Shown here piece after piece: positions 1-11,700 of a DNA stretch of 31,510 nt; within the stretch, counting starts at the first letter, position 1; every line of letters begins with the position of its first letter. The notes under the pieces are model-generated. The model did not search any database and was not told where the DNA came from. It saw nothing but the letters and a program-made list of their open reading frames with translations. This stretch comes from a virus: positions 1-31,510 of IMG/VR virus record IMGVR_UViG_3300021371_000067; one strand, written 5' to 3'. The position numbers and the translations under genes are program-made.

Positions 1-615
1 ATATGCGTCTGCATTAATAGTAGTACCATAACATTGGCATCTTATTGTGTTGATAGAAGTGTTACCTTCTCCTCCATATATTGTCACAGACAATCTTTCC
101 CAATCACCTCCCCCTGAGTGATAACTACTTCCATACCCCCAATAACTGCTTCCGCTTCTAGTGGTATTAACGTGTATTCTAGCCATAGAAGCTTGATCAG
201 TTTTGCACCACACTGAAACTGTATAAGTTTTACTGCTATCTATAGATCCCGGATCTGTTCCAGAAAAATTACTTTCGCTATTACCGCCAGCTCTTTTTTT
301 CATTTTCCACGCTCCTGTGAATCCCGGACCCCTATAGTTAGGCACCCACTCCATTCCTCCATCGGAACTTATATTAGAATTTGGATAATAGCTCCAATCC
401 CACACTGTTCCATGTAAATTATTGTGGTAAGTAGCATTGCTAGTAAAGGCAGTATTGGGATTAGTAGGGACCATAGTGCCAATGTCAAATGTAGTAGTCG
501 GTTCTCCTCTATTGTATCTGTATGTCTCATGACTTTCAGACACCAGAGGGTATCCTGTATCAAAACCAAATACCAATCCGTTGGTAACAATATCTGGGTT
601 AGCATGTGCGCTCAT
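1..615 (-). CDS. LamG-family-type tail adhesin, partial (C-terminus cut by window edge)
   Basis: Open reading frame of 205 codons from an ATG at 615 to the window edge with no stop, so the 3' end is missing. The N-terminus (MSAHANPDIVTNGLVFGFDTG) is a divergent copy of the motif that opens the next two upstream genes (PKIVTDGLVLCLDAG), so this is the third member of a tandem family. The visible part is Gly/Ser/Tyr/Trp-rich with beta-strand patterning (for example SKTYTVSVWCKTD), as in carbohydrate-binding jelly rolls. The LamG domain itself would lie beyond the edge. Its ATG overlaps the preceding stop as ATGA, and an AAGGAAG Shine-Dalgarno lies about 9 nt upstream, so translation is probably coupled. 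Likely role, by inference from position after the fibre gene: virion-associated glycan binding. Confidence 0.75.
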   Translation of the reverse strand, partial: MSAHANPDIVTNGLVFGFDTGYPLVSESHETYRYNRGEPTTTFDIGTMVPTNPNTAFTSNATYHNNLHGTVWDWSYYPNSNISSDGGMEWVPNYRGPGFTGAWKMKKRAGGNSESNFSGTDPGSIDSSKTYTVSVWCKTDQASMARIHVNTTRSGSSYWGYGSSYHSGGGDWERLSVTIYGGEGNTSINTIRCQCYGTTINADAY

Positions 616-1772
616 AGTCCGAATCTTCCTTTCGTTGCGTTGTAGTTTTGGAGGACTTCTGAGGCTGTCAATGCTTTATTATAAATTTTGACTGAAGCTA
701 TTTTCCCTTGCCAAGCATCAAAATTATTCCCAGTCCTGCCACCAATAGCTAGATTATTACCAGCATTAGTTGATATATTACCAGTATTAGCTTTAGTAGC
801 TACTAACCCCCCATTGTAGTAACCCTTTTCATTAGTTCTATCATAGGTGTAAACCACATAATACCATTTACCCACTTCTATGTTTTGGCCCCACTCAAAT
901 TGATTATTACCAACATTGGTTGTCTGAAATCCTCCTCCACTAATAGATTCATACGAAGCGTCATAGTGTAAAATATATCCATTCCCATAAACCCCCTTGC
1001 CAATAACATGACCATTACTAGTAATGGTATCCGAATTAACCCAAGCAGCCAATGTAATAGTACCAGAAGGATCTATATCAACAGAAGAGTCGCTTCCACA
1101 TTCTACTCTATCACCAACGCCATCAAAAATTAAAGACCCCCCACCCTCAGAAGAGAAATTAGATTGATCACTCATATTCTCAGGGTTTCCATCATTACTA
1201 CCCGCACGATCCTTCCACTGTCTTTGGTAAGAAACAAATGGTGTAGCTAATGGAGAAGATGCGCTAGTATGTTCAACTTGAATCTCTTTGATATCTACCG
1301 TCATATTGTCTGACGCTTGGACATCAAAGAAATCATATGTCTCATCGTAGGATGATCTTGACGCATAAGCTGTTTCATAATACCAACCATCACCTATATC
1401 CTTGGTCACTCTTGTGACACCTACGTCACAAAAATCAGTCACCTGAAAAGTGCCTGACCCAGATGTTACCTTGTACTTATAGCTCATTATGTAAGTTTCT
1501 CCATTTGTCAAATTCGTATGATCAAATGCAAACCTAAAAGAGATATAACTACTAGAGCCTTTATCCAAAACAAACCTATAATGGTAATCATTAGCGCTCA
1601 CTGTGGACTGAGTTCTCGTCCCCACTAAGTTGCCTGTTGTCCAGTTAATCGTGCCATTTGAATTATTAGCTAAATTAGTAGTAGGAGGAGCCAATAAACT
1701 CTTTTTATCCGCTGCATCTAAGCAGAGGACCAACCCATCTGTTATTATTTTTGGTGAATATGATGTAGCCAT
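612..1772 (-). CDS. LamG-like (concanavalin A-like) tail adhesin, 386 aa
   Basis: Three parts are visible. Residues 6-20 carry the motif SPKIITDGLVLCLDAAD. Residues about 30-165 form a beta-rich segment resembling a carbohydrate-binding module (TNLANNSNGTINWTTGN onward). Residues about 205-386 form a LamG/concanavalin A-like lectin domain (GSLIFDGVGDRVECG; ITLAAWVNSD; GKWYYVVYTYD; GKIASVKIYNKALTASEVLQ). The last 20 residues nearly match those of the neighbouring 230-aa protein, so the two are paralogs. LamG domains in phages usually serve as tail or capsid decorations that bind glycans; a receptor-binding role is inferred from position in the tail operon. It starts 2 nt after the upstream stop and ends in an ATGA overlap with the next gene. 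No catalytic residues are evident. Confidence 0.85.
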   Translation of the reverse strand: MATSYSPKIITDGLVLCLDAADKKSLLAPPTTNLANNSNGTINWTTGNLVGTRTQSTVSANDYHYRFVLDKGSSSYISFRFAFDHTNLTNGETYIMSYKYKVTSGSGTFQVTDFCDVGVTRVTKDIGDGWYYETAYASRSSYDETYDFFDVQASDNMTVDIKEIQVEHTSASSPLATPFVSYQRQWKDRAGSNDGNPENMSDQSNFSSEGGGSLIFDGVGDRVECGSDSSVDIDPSGTITLAAWVNSDTITSNGHVIGKGVYGNGYILHYDASYESISGGGFQTTNVGNNQFEWGQNIEVGKWYYVVYTYDRTNEKGYYNGGLVATKANTGNISTNAGNNLAIGGRTGNNFDAWQGKIASVKIYNKALTASEVLQNYNATKGRFGL

Positions 1773-1774
1773 AA

Positions 1775-2467
1775 TTATGAGAATCTACCTTTTGTGGCGT
1801 TATAGTTTTGTAGGACTTCTGAAGCTGTTAAAGCTTTACTGTAAGCTCGTACGAATGCTACTTTGCAAGGTAAAGCTCCAGACTGATTATCTCTATTAGC
1901 TATCAATAAATCTGTTCTTGTCCCCTGCGTAGATAGATCACCCTGACTTGAACCAGTATCACTATCTACATAAACACCATTTCTATATATTTTTACAGTG
2001 TTTCCCCCAGAATACACCGCAACATCATGATACCAAACATTTGAAGTCGGATATATCCAAGCAGCTTCGATTCTATTATTAAAGTCAGAAGTCCCTGATA
2101 CAGCGAACGCCCAATTATTCGAACCACCTTGACCAAATGAAAATCCATTATATGGACTTCCCGCTTTTCTCTCAAAAACACCCCCTCTTCCTCCTGAACC
2201 AGTTAATTGAAAAAGAAACTCAATAGTAAAATCCCCAGTGTTTGGAGTAACAGAACCACAATATGCTTTATCATCCGTACCATCGAAAGCTATACTACCT
2301 CCAATATCAGAATCAAAAGTAGAATCGTTAGTTAAAGTACCATTATTACCTTCTCCACTTCTATCAGTCCAAGTACTACCACTACCTCCATACGACTTAC
2401 CATCCCCTGCATCTAAGCAGAGAACTAAACCATCAGTTACTATTTTTGGTGAGTGGGATAATGCCAT
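1775..2467 (-). CDS. LamG-like tail adhesin, 230 aa
   Basis: A compact LamG-like protein: the N-terminal motif SPKIVTDGLVLCLDAGDGKS is followed directly by a concanavalin A-like jelly roll (GSIAFDGTDDKAYCG; GDFTIEFLFQL; WYHDVAVYSGGNTVKIYRNG; LLIANRD) and ends KALTASEVLQNYNATKGRFS. Compared with its 386-aa paralog it lacks the extra module of about 150 residues between motif and lectin domain. A GGAAG Shine-Dalgarno lies in front of the ATG. It sits 3 nt after the small 84-aa gene and 2 nt before the next LamG gene, inside the tail operon. Function is inferred as surface-glycan binding or virion decoration; the partner it mounts on is unknown. Confidence 0.85.
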   Translation of the reverse strand: MALSHSPKIVTDGLVLCLDAGDGKSYGGSGSTWTDRSGEGNNGTLTNDSTFDSDIGGSIAFDGTDDKAYCGSVTPNTGDFTIEFLFQLTGSGGRGGVFERKAGSPYNGFSFGQGGSNNWAFAVSGTSDFNNRIEAAWIYPTSNVWYHDVAVYSGGNTVKIYRNGVYVDSDTGSSQGDLSTQGTRTDLLIANRDNQSGALPCKVAFVRAYSKALTASEVLQNYNATKGRFS

Positions 2468-2470
2468 AAT

Positions 2471-2725
2471 CTATTCTTCCATTTGACCTGTGGGAGTCCA
2501 CGCTTCTTCAGAAAGAACCTCAAGGATCTGACTGTGAGAGTATGGCCCTTCAGTATTAGTTAAATCAGAAACAAAAGATGGAGTTTCACCTTCCCATTTA
2601 ACAAACGATTTTGTTTCATCTACTGACAAGCGAAGCGTTTCCGTTGAAGTTTCCAACACGTTTTTAAAGTCGATTGAATCGACTTCCGACATATTAAAAA
2701 TTAAGTAATTTCTATTTTCGAACAT
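2471..2725 (-). CDS. Small conserved-looking tail-operon protein, function unknown
   Basis: An 84-aa soluble protein (starts MFENRNYLIFNMSEVDSIDF) with no membrane segment or signal peptide. It alternates short beta-like and helical stretches, and its C-terminal third (YSHSQILEVLSEEAW) looks helical. I have an impression of similar small proteins beside fibre and LamG genes in cyanophage-like genomes, but I cannot name a family. It lies 8 nt after the giant fibre stop and 3 nt before the first LamG gene, so it is part of the same transcript. A chaperone or linker for the adhesins is possible but unsupported. No Shine-Dalgarno is visible ahead of its ATG. Confidence 0.7.
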   Translation of the reverse strand: MFENRNYLIFNMSEVDSIDFKNVLETSTETLRLSVDETKSFVKWEGETPSFVSDLTNTEGPYSHSQILEVLSEEAWTPTGQMEE

Positions 2726-2733
2726 ATTTTTAT

Positions 2734-5700
2734 TTATTTTAAATGTTTTTCTAATGCATCTACATCCTTCCGGGTTGCATGCACCACATAATTATACTGG
2801 CCATTGGGGGCTAATCCACTGACTTTTATTCTTTTATTGTTTTGCTCTACAATAAAGAGCTGCTGCATTTGACCAACAGAAGTTAATTGTACTGTCACAC
2901 TGTCCTCATGAACAAGCCAATCCCATTCTTCTGGTAGTTCAACTACTTCTTGATCTGACTTACCCCGAACATATACACCATGTTCATCACTCTCAACCAC
3001 ACCGTACTGGAGCTTCCCGCCAGTTTTGGGGTTATCTACTAAGAATGATTTTGTTGTAGCTGAAAGGTGACCAGTAACTGTCACACCGCCACTTGTTGTT
3101 TCAAACTTTTTAGAACCACCATAGTATAATTCTACACTATTAGACTCATTCATATTGGCTAGAGTATTTCCAACTGAGTCTTGGAATAAAATATCGTTAC
3201 CGCCTTTTATAATTAAATCACCTGTACCAGTCTCATTAATATAACTATTAGAACCATCATGGTAGATTCTTAAATCTGTACCTTGTCCAAATTGAGCTTG
3301 AATATTATCTTCAAACCTCATATTTTTAGAGACTACATTTTGCTCAGTACTACCATCTAACCTAAAGTATTCTGTTGTACCACCAGAGCCATCATCTGAC
3401 TTAAAGATGATATCACCATCGTCTTGACTATTACTGATTTGTAAACTTCCGCTCTTATTTGTTAAATAAGTACTAGCTCCATTATGGTGCATTTCAAAAT
3501 CTCTACCTGTACCGATAGAGAGAACAGATAAATCAGGAAATACAGTATAAGCATATGTACTTGCTGAGCTACCATCTAATCTAAAGTATTCCGTAACACC
3601 ACCAGATCCGTTATCGCTTTGAAAGACAATATCCTTATCATCAGCATTGTTTCTGATGTATAAGTCGCCTGTGTCATTTTCCAAATAAGAATCTGTGCCA
3701 TTATGAAGAATACTAAAATCTCCACTAGAACCTGCTTGAATTCTTATACCATCTTGCGCTCTAAAGTTTTTATAAGCTCTTGTTAAGACTCCACCTCCAT
3801 CTAACTGCAAGTAACTAGTTATTCCACCAGAGCCATCATCTGATTTAAAGAGAATATCTCCATCTGTAGCATCATTTATAATATTGAGATCCCCTGTTAT
3901 ATTATAAATACTACCTGAACCTCCTGAGTGCTGTATTCTTAAGTCGTTACCCGACCCCCAATAACTCGATACACTATCACCGTGAAGCGTGCTACCAGTC
4001 ATCGTACCACCTGCTAGTGGTAAGTAGGTGGAAGAAGCAGAACTAGTAGTAAGGTAAGTGTTACTATCTACGCTACCATCAGCTTTAAGGAACTGACTTG
4101 ATGTTCCACCAGATTTAATAAAGGATGAGGCAGTAACATTTCCAAAAACTTCTACGGTATCAGTTGAGCTTCTTTTTATATAGACTAAATCAGTAAGTGT
4201 AGAAGAAATTAAGCCTCTAAATTCAAGTCTATCGCTAGCCCCATTATAATTAATATCAAAATTAGTAGTTCCAGATACCTCAGAAAATATAATCGTGCCA
4301 TTTGGATCAGTATTAGCTCCAGAACTATCTATTAACGTAATAGTGGGATCTGTTGCAGAAATTCTTAAATCGCCAGTTAAAGTGCCACCTGCTAGTGGTA
4401 ATGCAGCAATGTCACTAAGAATATTTGCTTTAGTCCTAAAATGAACGTCACCAGCGCTTTGAACTAGAATCCCGTCATACGAGGCATTGTTCGAAAGACT
4501 TGAGAACGTTACTGCAGAAGCCGCTTCAAAATCAGTACTAACTGTTAAGTCTCCTGAGATCGTAGCATTGTTTGCAACTGTGACATTGTTCGCAAAGGTC
4601 GCAATAGAATTGCTTAATGCTAGTGCTTGTTGATTACCCGCTGTTTTAAAATCAAAATTATTAGCACTATGTGAATATATTATTACTCCATCTCTGTTAC
4701 CCGCTGGGTTATCTCCCGCTCCTTCTTCATCTAAATCATCAGCAAAATGTATAGATCCTGCACTAGTATCACCAGAATATATTGTTATACCTTGACTGCC
4801 AACACCGCTACCTACAACTAATTCGCTAGCTCCCGTGTTTGGTGTAATTGAAGCAGGGGTTGATATGTTAACTGAACCTGCAAAAGTTGCATTACCCGTA
4901 TTGTCAATACTGAAAGTTTCTGTTGTCGAAGAAGCACTATCGTCATACCATTGAAACTGTATTTTATTACCACCAGAACCTCGGATTATGTAAATATCAT
5001 TCGGGTCAGTAAAAGAATTTGAATCTGTAAAACCTAATGTTGGCCTTGTTGAATTTATATATATACTAGCAGAACCTCCGTTTGAAGTTGATGTAATATT
5101 ATCTGCGCTTAAATCACCTGCAAAGGTTGCATCACCAGTAGAACTAATAGTTAAAGCTGTTGCATCAACAGAAATAAACTGGAACCCGTTACCTGTCGCT
5201 CCTGTAGTCGCTTTCCATACACCACCGAAGTTTCTGAACTGACCACTAGTGCCACTGTAAACATTTGCAGAAGAAATTATCCCAGAGGGGTTAAACTGCG
5301 CTCTAAGTGTACCTCCAGTCGTGATACCTAACGTATCAGAACTCCCAGAAGCAAATCTAAGAAGACCAGTATCAGTATCACCAGAAAAGGTTATAGCAGG
5401 CACAGAAGGGGAACCATCAGGAGTAATCGCAACCCTCTCGCTGAATGTCCAAGCGCCAGTAGAGTTAACCCAGTTTATTGTCTTATCTGTAGCACCTTTA
5501 AGAGTGATGCCACCACCGTCAGCGGTAGTGTCAGTAGGAGTAGCGACTGTTCCTAACTCAATGTTTTTATCATCAACTTGAAGGGTTGTACTGTTTATTG
5601 TTGAAGTTGTACCGTTGACTGTGAAGTTCCCACTGACGACAAGATCATTGTTTACTGTTACGTCACTAGAGGAATCGACTGTTAAGGCAGTGGTTCCCGC

Positions 5701-8700
5701 AGTAATTAAGTTGATAGTGTCAGTGCCAAAATTAAGTTTAGTATCTTCGTCGCCAGCATGCCTTAAGTCAGATGATATATGGACCCTTGCAGCTTCTACT
5801 GTTGCGCTAGCTTTGATATCGCCTGTAACTTCAAGTTTCTTACTCGGAGTCGATGTTCCTATACCAACGTTACTACTATCAACAACAAGGATATTACTAT
5901 CTTGCGTAGTTCCACCAACAACCCTATTGACAACAAGTTTATTGCTTGAGTTAGTCGCTATATTGTAAGTAGATGTAGTAGCATCTGGGCTAGGATTAGA
6001 AAACCATAATGTTGATTCTAAAATAACTGATCTGCCTAAAATATGAGCATTACCCGCTCCAAAAGAATGACCGTAACCGTCCCTAGATCCATCTTCTATA
6101 CCCCTCTCAACTGATATTCCAAATCCAGAGGAACTGTTTACATCTAATTTAGCAGACGGACTCGTTGTTCCTATACCAACGTTGCCAGAAGTATCGATAT
6201 TTAGATTATTTGCATGTGTGCCAGCCTGAAATCCAAATGCTCCTTTGCCATTTTCAGCAGAAAGATAAACTGTTGTATCATCATCATTAAGAGCTATGGC
6301 GCATTTATTATCTAGAGAATTAAAGGAAGCTACTACGTCATCTGTTGACTCTACGTCTAATCTATGAGAAGGATTAGTTGTTCCTATACCAACGTTGCCA
6401 GAAGTATCGATTAGTATATCTCTATCATAATTGCTACCCCCCAAACCAAGAGGACCAGTAGTATTTTGAAGATAACCATAATTTGTACCTTCTAAAAGAA
6501 TAAGGGAGTCATTAGTATCTGCCCTTTTTAACCTTATTGAAGAGGCTGATGAAGCACTCTCAATGTCTAATTTATGGTTAGGATTCGTTGTTCCTATACC
6601 AACGTTACCGTCATTATCAGCAACTATAGTGTTGTTAGTCGTGCCACCATTTTTTGTGATTAACTTAAATCCATAAGTATCATTCGCTGTCCTATCATTA
6701 AGATAAAATACAGGCATACTAGTAGTACTTCCAATAGTGTAGAAACCAAAATAACCACTATGCCCTGCATTTATGTGGCCCACTCCTCCTGCGCCAGCAG
6801 CAGCAGGAGCAATAAAGTCGGAACCAATTTGCCACGAATTATTACCACCAGTATTAATATAGAATTTACCACCACTACTAGCCATATCTAATGTAGTAGA
6901 GACTATTGTGCTAATCTTTAAATTATAACCTGCTGTATCAGCTCCTATCGAATGTGTATATGTACCACCTGCTGACTTGATAAGTAAATCATTCGTACCG
7001 TTAACAGCTTGGTTAACAATAAGCCTGTCTGTAGAAGCAGTTCCATTAACATCTAACTTAAAGCTTGGACTAGTTGTTCCTATACCAACTTCACCAGAGG
7101 AATTTATAGTCAATCTGCTTAACGAGTTCCTAGCATCATATATATCGAAAGAACCTTCTGTTCCTCCTGCTCTTACTCGTAGCGCCCATCTGTTTAAACC
7201 CGGATTAAGATTGTTAGCGCTATTTAAAGCGATGTTTCCAACAACTTTTAATGTCCCATCGTTATAAGAAGTATCTGTCCCCCCCGCTACTACAAGTTTA
7301 GAACCCGGAGTAGTTGTTCCTATACCAACGTTACCCGCATCCCCGTCAACCGTTAGTCTATCAGCCCCACCCGCCAAGACCCTGATGTCATTGCCACTCC
7401 TATAAATGTATTCGCCTTCAGAAGTTGACGAACCAAATACAAATCCATTACTACCTGCGGCGTATACATTGTTGGATGCTAAGACATTACCTGTAACTGA
7501 AACACCATTAGATGTTGTTTCAAACTTCTTGACATTGTTGTGGTAAAGTTCAACAGCACCGTCTGCAATCCCTTTGAATAATGTTTCACCAGTATATTTT
7601 TGAACTACAAACTGAGCATTAGCTCTTACAAATAAATTGCCAGTCCCTGTATCATCAATATAACTAGCAGAACCATCATGGTAGATTTGAAGATCGCTGT
7701 TATCCCCAAATAGAGCTTTCCTGCCATCACCATAAAAAGAATCTTTATAGAAAATATTTAATCCTGCCCCGCCATCTACTCTAAAATATTCCTGAAGAGT
7801 CCCTGATGAATTTTCAGCCTGAAGTTTAATATCACCCCCGTGTACAGTATTACGTATATCTAAAACACCCGTTTTATTTACTATATAACTATCACCAGCC
7901 GAAGAGTGGTATAATTCTAAATCTTGAGCATTTCCAAAACGAACTTTAATATCATCGTTCAGATTTATATTACCTGACATCGTACCACCTGCTAGTGGTA
8001 ATGCAGCAATATCACTAAGAACTTGTGCTGCTGTTCTAGTTCCAAGAGTACCACCATCACTCACAACGAAAGGAGAAGCTGATGCAGAGTTAAGGCCAGT
8101 GAATTCGACATCTCCACTAACTGTTAAATCACCTGTAAGAGTACCGTCTGTAGCAGTAACTGAACCTGCAAAAGTTGCGTTACCAGAAGAGTTGATTGAC
8201 AATCTTACCTGATTGTTTGTTCCTAAACTTAAAGTCCCAGCTTCTCTATTATTTATTGTGAAGTTGGAACCACTGGAAACAAAAGCTGTTCCATCTGATG
8301 CTGTTGTTCCTGTTGTGTTATTTGTAAACTTTAATTCAGAGTTGGATGCAGCATTTATATGCAAGCCTGTTCCACCTGATTGTAAAGCTGGAGCAGTTGT
8401 TCCTATACCAACGTTACCAGCACCATCAATTCGCATCCTTTCAGCTAAAGCATTAGATGTATTACTAGTCTCAAAAATCAAGTTACCACCATTGGTATTA
8501 GTGGCCCACGGGCTAGTATGTATTGCAGCTTGATCTGTTTGGGTACCTGAAGATGTAGTGCCATAAAATAATAGATCATAACTGGAAGCTGAATTACCAG
8601 TGCCTATGCTGGCGATTTTTAGGTTACCACCAACCTCTAATTTTTCACTAGGACTAGTTGTTCCTATACCAACGTTACCGTCATAATCTATATGTAGTTT

Positions 8701-11700
8701 TGTGGTAGGAGAGGTTGAAGTAGCAGTGTCTAATGTCTGAAAAGACATGCTAGTACCTCTTGTCGTGTAAACAGAGTCGTCGTTAATCTGGTGCAGAATT
8801 CTACCAATTGTTCTTTGAGTAGTGCCGTTGTAGGTAGAACCTCTAAATACAATTCCTTGACCAAAACCAGTATACTCCAAGCTTGTTGTATGCTCTGTTT
8901 CTAGCGTTAAAACATCAATTGGGGCATTTCTATCACCAGTAGTCCCTACATATGCGTGGAGCTTAGTATCTGGACTAGTTGTTCCTATACCAACGTTGCT
9001 ATCTAGAATATAAGAACTATTGCCTCCAGCAGAAAGTCTTACTTTATTCACGCCATTATTATGTCTAAGGTAGAGACTGCCGTGACTACTCTCTTGACCT
9101 AAAGCCGCTATTTTAACTGTATTTCCAGAGTGTACTAATGTTATTTCATCTATATTACTCCCTGATGATTTTACTTGTAGTTTAGAATTAGGACTATTTG
9201 TTCCTATACCAACGTTACCAGCAGAAATGTGGTTAGCTGTTCCATCAGTATAGAAAGCTATTTTTTCTACACCCCCGTCATACATGTGGAATCTAGCTCC
9301 ATCAGTGGATTTCTCTGCTATTTGAACAATAGCATTAGTATTGCTGTTTCCCTGTATTGTTAAAGCAGAGTCTTTTGAGCTAACACTGTTTGATTTTATA
9401 GTTAAAGGCGATGTTGGACCCGTTGTTCCTATACCAATATTACCGTTTGATTTAATATATAGACTAGATGAACCAGCACTACCTGATCGTGGGTCGCCTG
9501 ATAAGAAATTAAGATGTGTAGAGTCTAAATAGATTTCACCTATACCACCAGCAGAGCTATCAAACCATAACCTTGGCGATTGCCCTCTTAAAATTAGTTC
9601 TGCTCCGTTAGTTGTGTCAGAAACAGCGAGAGTTGTTATTGTTGAAGTGTAACCACTAACTAAAGGGGCTGGCCCTATATGAAGTTTAGCTACTGGATTA
9701 GTTGTTCCTATACCAACATTCGTTCCATTATCATATGCAGCTCCAATCCCTAAGGTATCTGAATCTATCCACCTCGCTAGGTAATTAGCGGTTCCTGAGC
9801 CATCAACTGGCCCCGCTCCGATTGGCATTTCAATTACGTTACCAGAGGAATCAACGCCTAGTTTTTGCGTTACTGTCCCCGTGAATGTTCCAGCTCCGTA
9901 GTTGTTGAATTTAATAGCTCCAGCGGAGCTAATACGCATTCTTTCGGAAAGGACAGTGAAGAAAGCTAGTTCCCCAGTATCAACATTTGTACCATTTTTA
10001 AATGCTCTTATTTCCGCTACCCTACCGTTAGAAAGCGTTGATTGATGGTTTGTAAATGCTAAATAAGCGAAATCATCAGCGTCATCAGCGTCTGAACTTC
10101 CAGATAAGACTAACCCAGCTTGTTGAAGAGTTGTTGAAGATGAAGATCCTGCTGAAACTTGGAGCGCAGTTTCTAAGAAACCAAAATTATTTGGACTAGC
10201 TGTTCCTATACCAACGTTGCCGCTCAAGTCTTGGACAAAAGCATCTGAATCTGATGAAGGTCCAATATTTAATTTACCACTAGCATCTTTCCATATTCTA
10301 TGAGAAGTTGCATGTGAACTTGTTATAGCTAGACCATCAGACGCTGAATTACCTTTTTGTCTTAGGTGTAATGTTCCTGAACTAGCTACCCCTACACCAC
10401 CATCTATTATAGTTTGACCATCTTGCTCAACGACAAATACAATATTACTGTCATTACTTGTAGATGTGTTGCTTTGGATTTCAAATCTATTAGTTGTGTC
10501 ATCATTATTACTATCAATAAGTAATCTAATATCTCTGGTTGATGCAATTTCAACTTCTTGACCACTTGCAGATTCGATTCTAACTGTTCCGCTAGAATTT
10601 GTAATAGCTCCATTGACATCTAATTTAGCTGCTGGACTCGCTGTTCCTATACCAACGTTACCTGTAGATTGGTCAAGAAGCATTAATGAAGCTGCTGCTT
10701 GGGCCGTATTTGTGCTATGTCCATCCGTTACCGTAGCCCCTATTGTTAATTTTCTAGGACTCCCATCCAAAGTTCCTAAAAACCAATTATAGTGGTTACC
10801 CGAAACTGAATGATTCATCGAAATACCAGCTTCGGCAGTGCCAGATGTCTCTCGTATTTGGATTACGGGTGTGTTTCCTTCTACATGTAGTTTTGTATTT
10901 GGACTATTCGTTCCAATACCAACGTTACCTGTATTTATATAAGAGTTTCCATCTACATCTAAAAGAATTCCAATGGCATTACTTGATGTCTTGAGTTTTA
11001 TAGAACTAGCGTCATATTCGCCCCATCTAGTTGAAGCATTCGTATAGTCGTATAAAAATATCTGGTTGTTCTTAGCTGTTTGTGCAAAGTGTAAAGAGCC
11101 TCCACTAGCTTTAAAGTAAGCGTTGCCATTTGATAATGGCTCTATAGTAAAGTAGTTGGAGGCATCATAAGAAACTCTCAAATCTCCAAACACATCTAAC
11201 TTATCAGAAGGTGTGGTTGTTCCAATACCGACATTACCATCACCTGCTGGAGTCCCGATATACATAACTGTTCCAGCACCACCTACGATATGAATAGGTT
11301 TAGACCAACTCTTCCACTGCCAATAAGTTGAGCCTAATCCAAATCTATAAGTTGTTGCACCCCAGTCTATGTGACCATTATTCTCAATCTGTAACGCAGT
11401 AGTAAAAGAATCTCCATCTAGAATTAATTTACCCCCATTGCCATCAGAACCTAAAGGTTGAAGCGTTAAATCTCCAGTAGCTTGGATAACATCAAGAACA
11501 CCACTAACCCCAGAGAAAGCGTCAACGTTAATCGTTCCTGTAGCGGAAGGAGTTGCATCGAGGATTTCTTGAAGTGTTTGATCGTCAGTCTCAGAAGTAA
11601 GATAACCTTGGGAAGCTACCCAAGATTCGGAAGCTATCTGAGAACCCGTTAGTTGTGCGCTAGTCTGACCACTTAAAACAATAAGATCACTACCATACTC

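Noticed and set aside
369-605. A 78-aa minus-strand frame near the left edge.
   Set aside because: The +1-shifted frame from 615 is open to the edge, shares the paralog N-terminal motif and has an ATGA overlap and Shine-Dalgarno, so it is the real gene.
5321-9532. Several 60-117 codon plus-strand open frames inside the giant fibre gene.
   Set aside because: They are antisense to an intact 3682-codon gene with clear repeat structure, their products are low-complexity translations of the repeats (many VVPIPT-type matches to the NVGIGT core), and none has upstream signals.
5855-11235. Repeated 17-nt core as a CRISPR array or as att/recombinase sites.
   Set aside because: Spacing is irregular, always a multiple of 3, and the copies encode a known type of fibre motif; no recombinase or cas gene is nearby. 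Recombination between copies is kept as a finding, not site-specific recombination.
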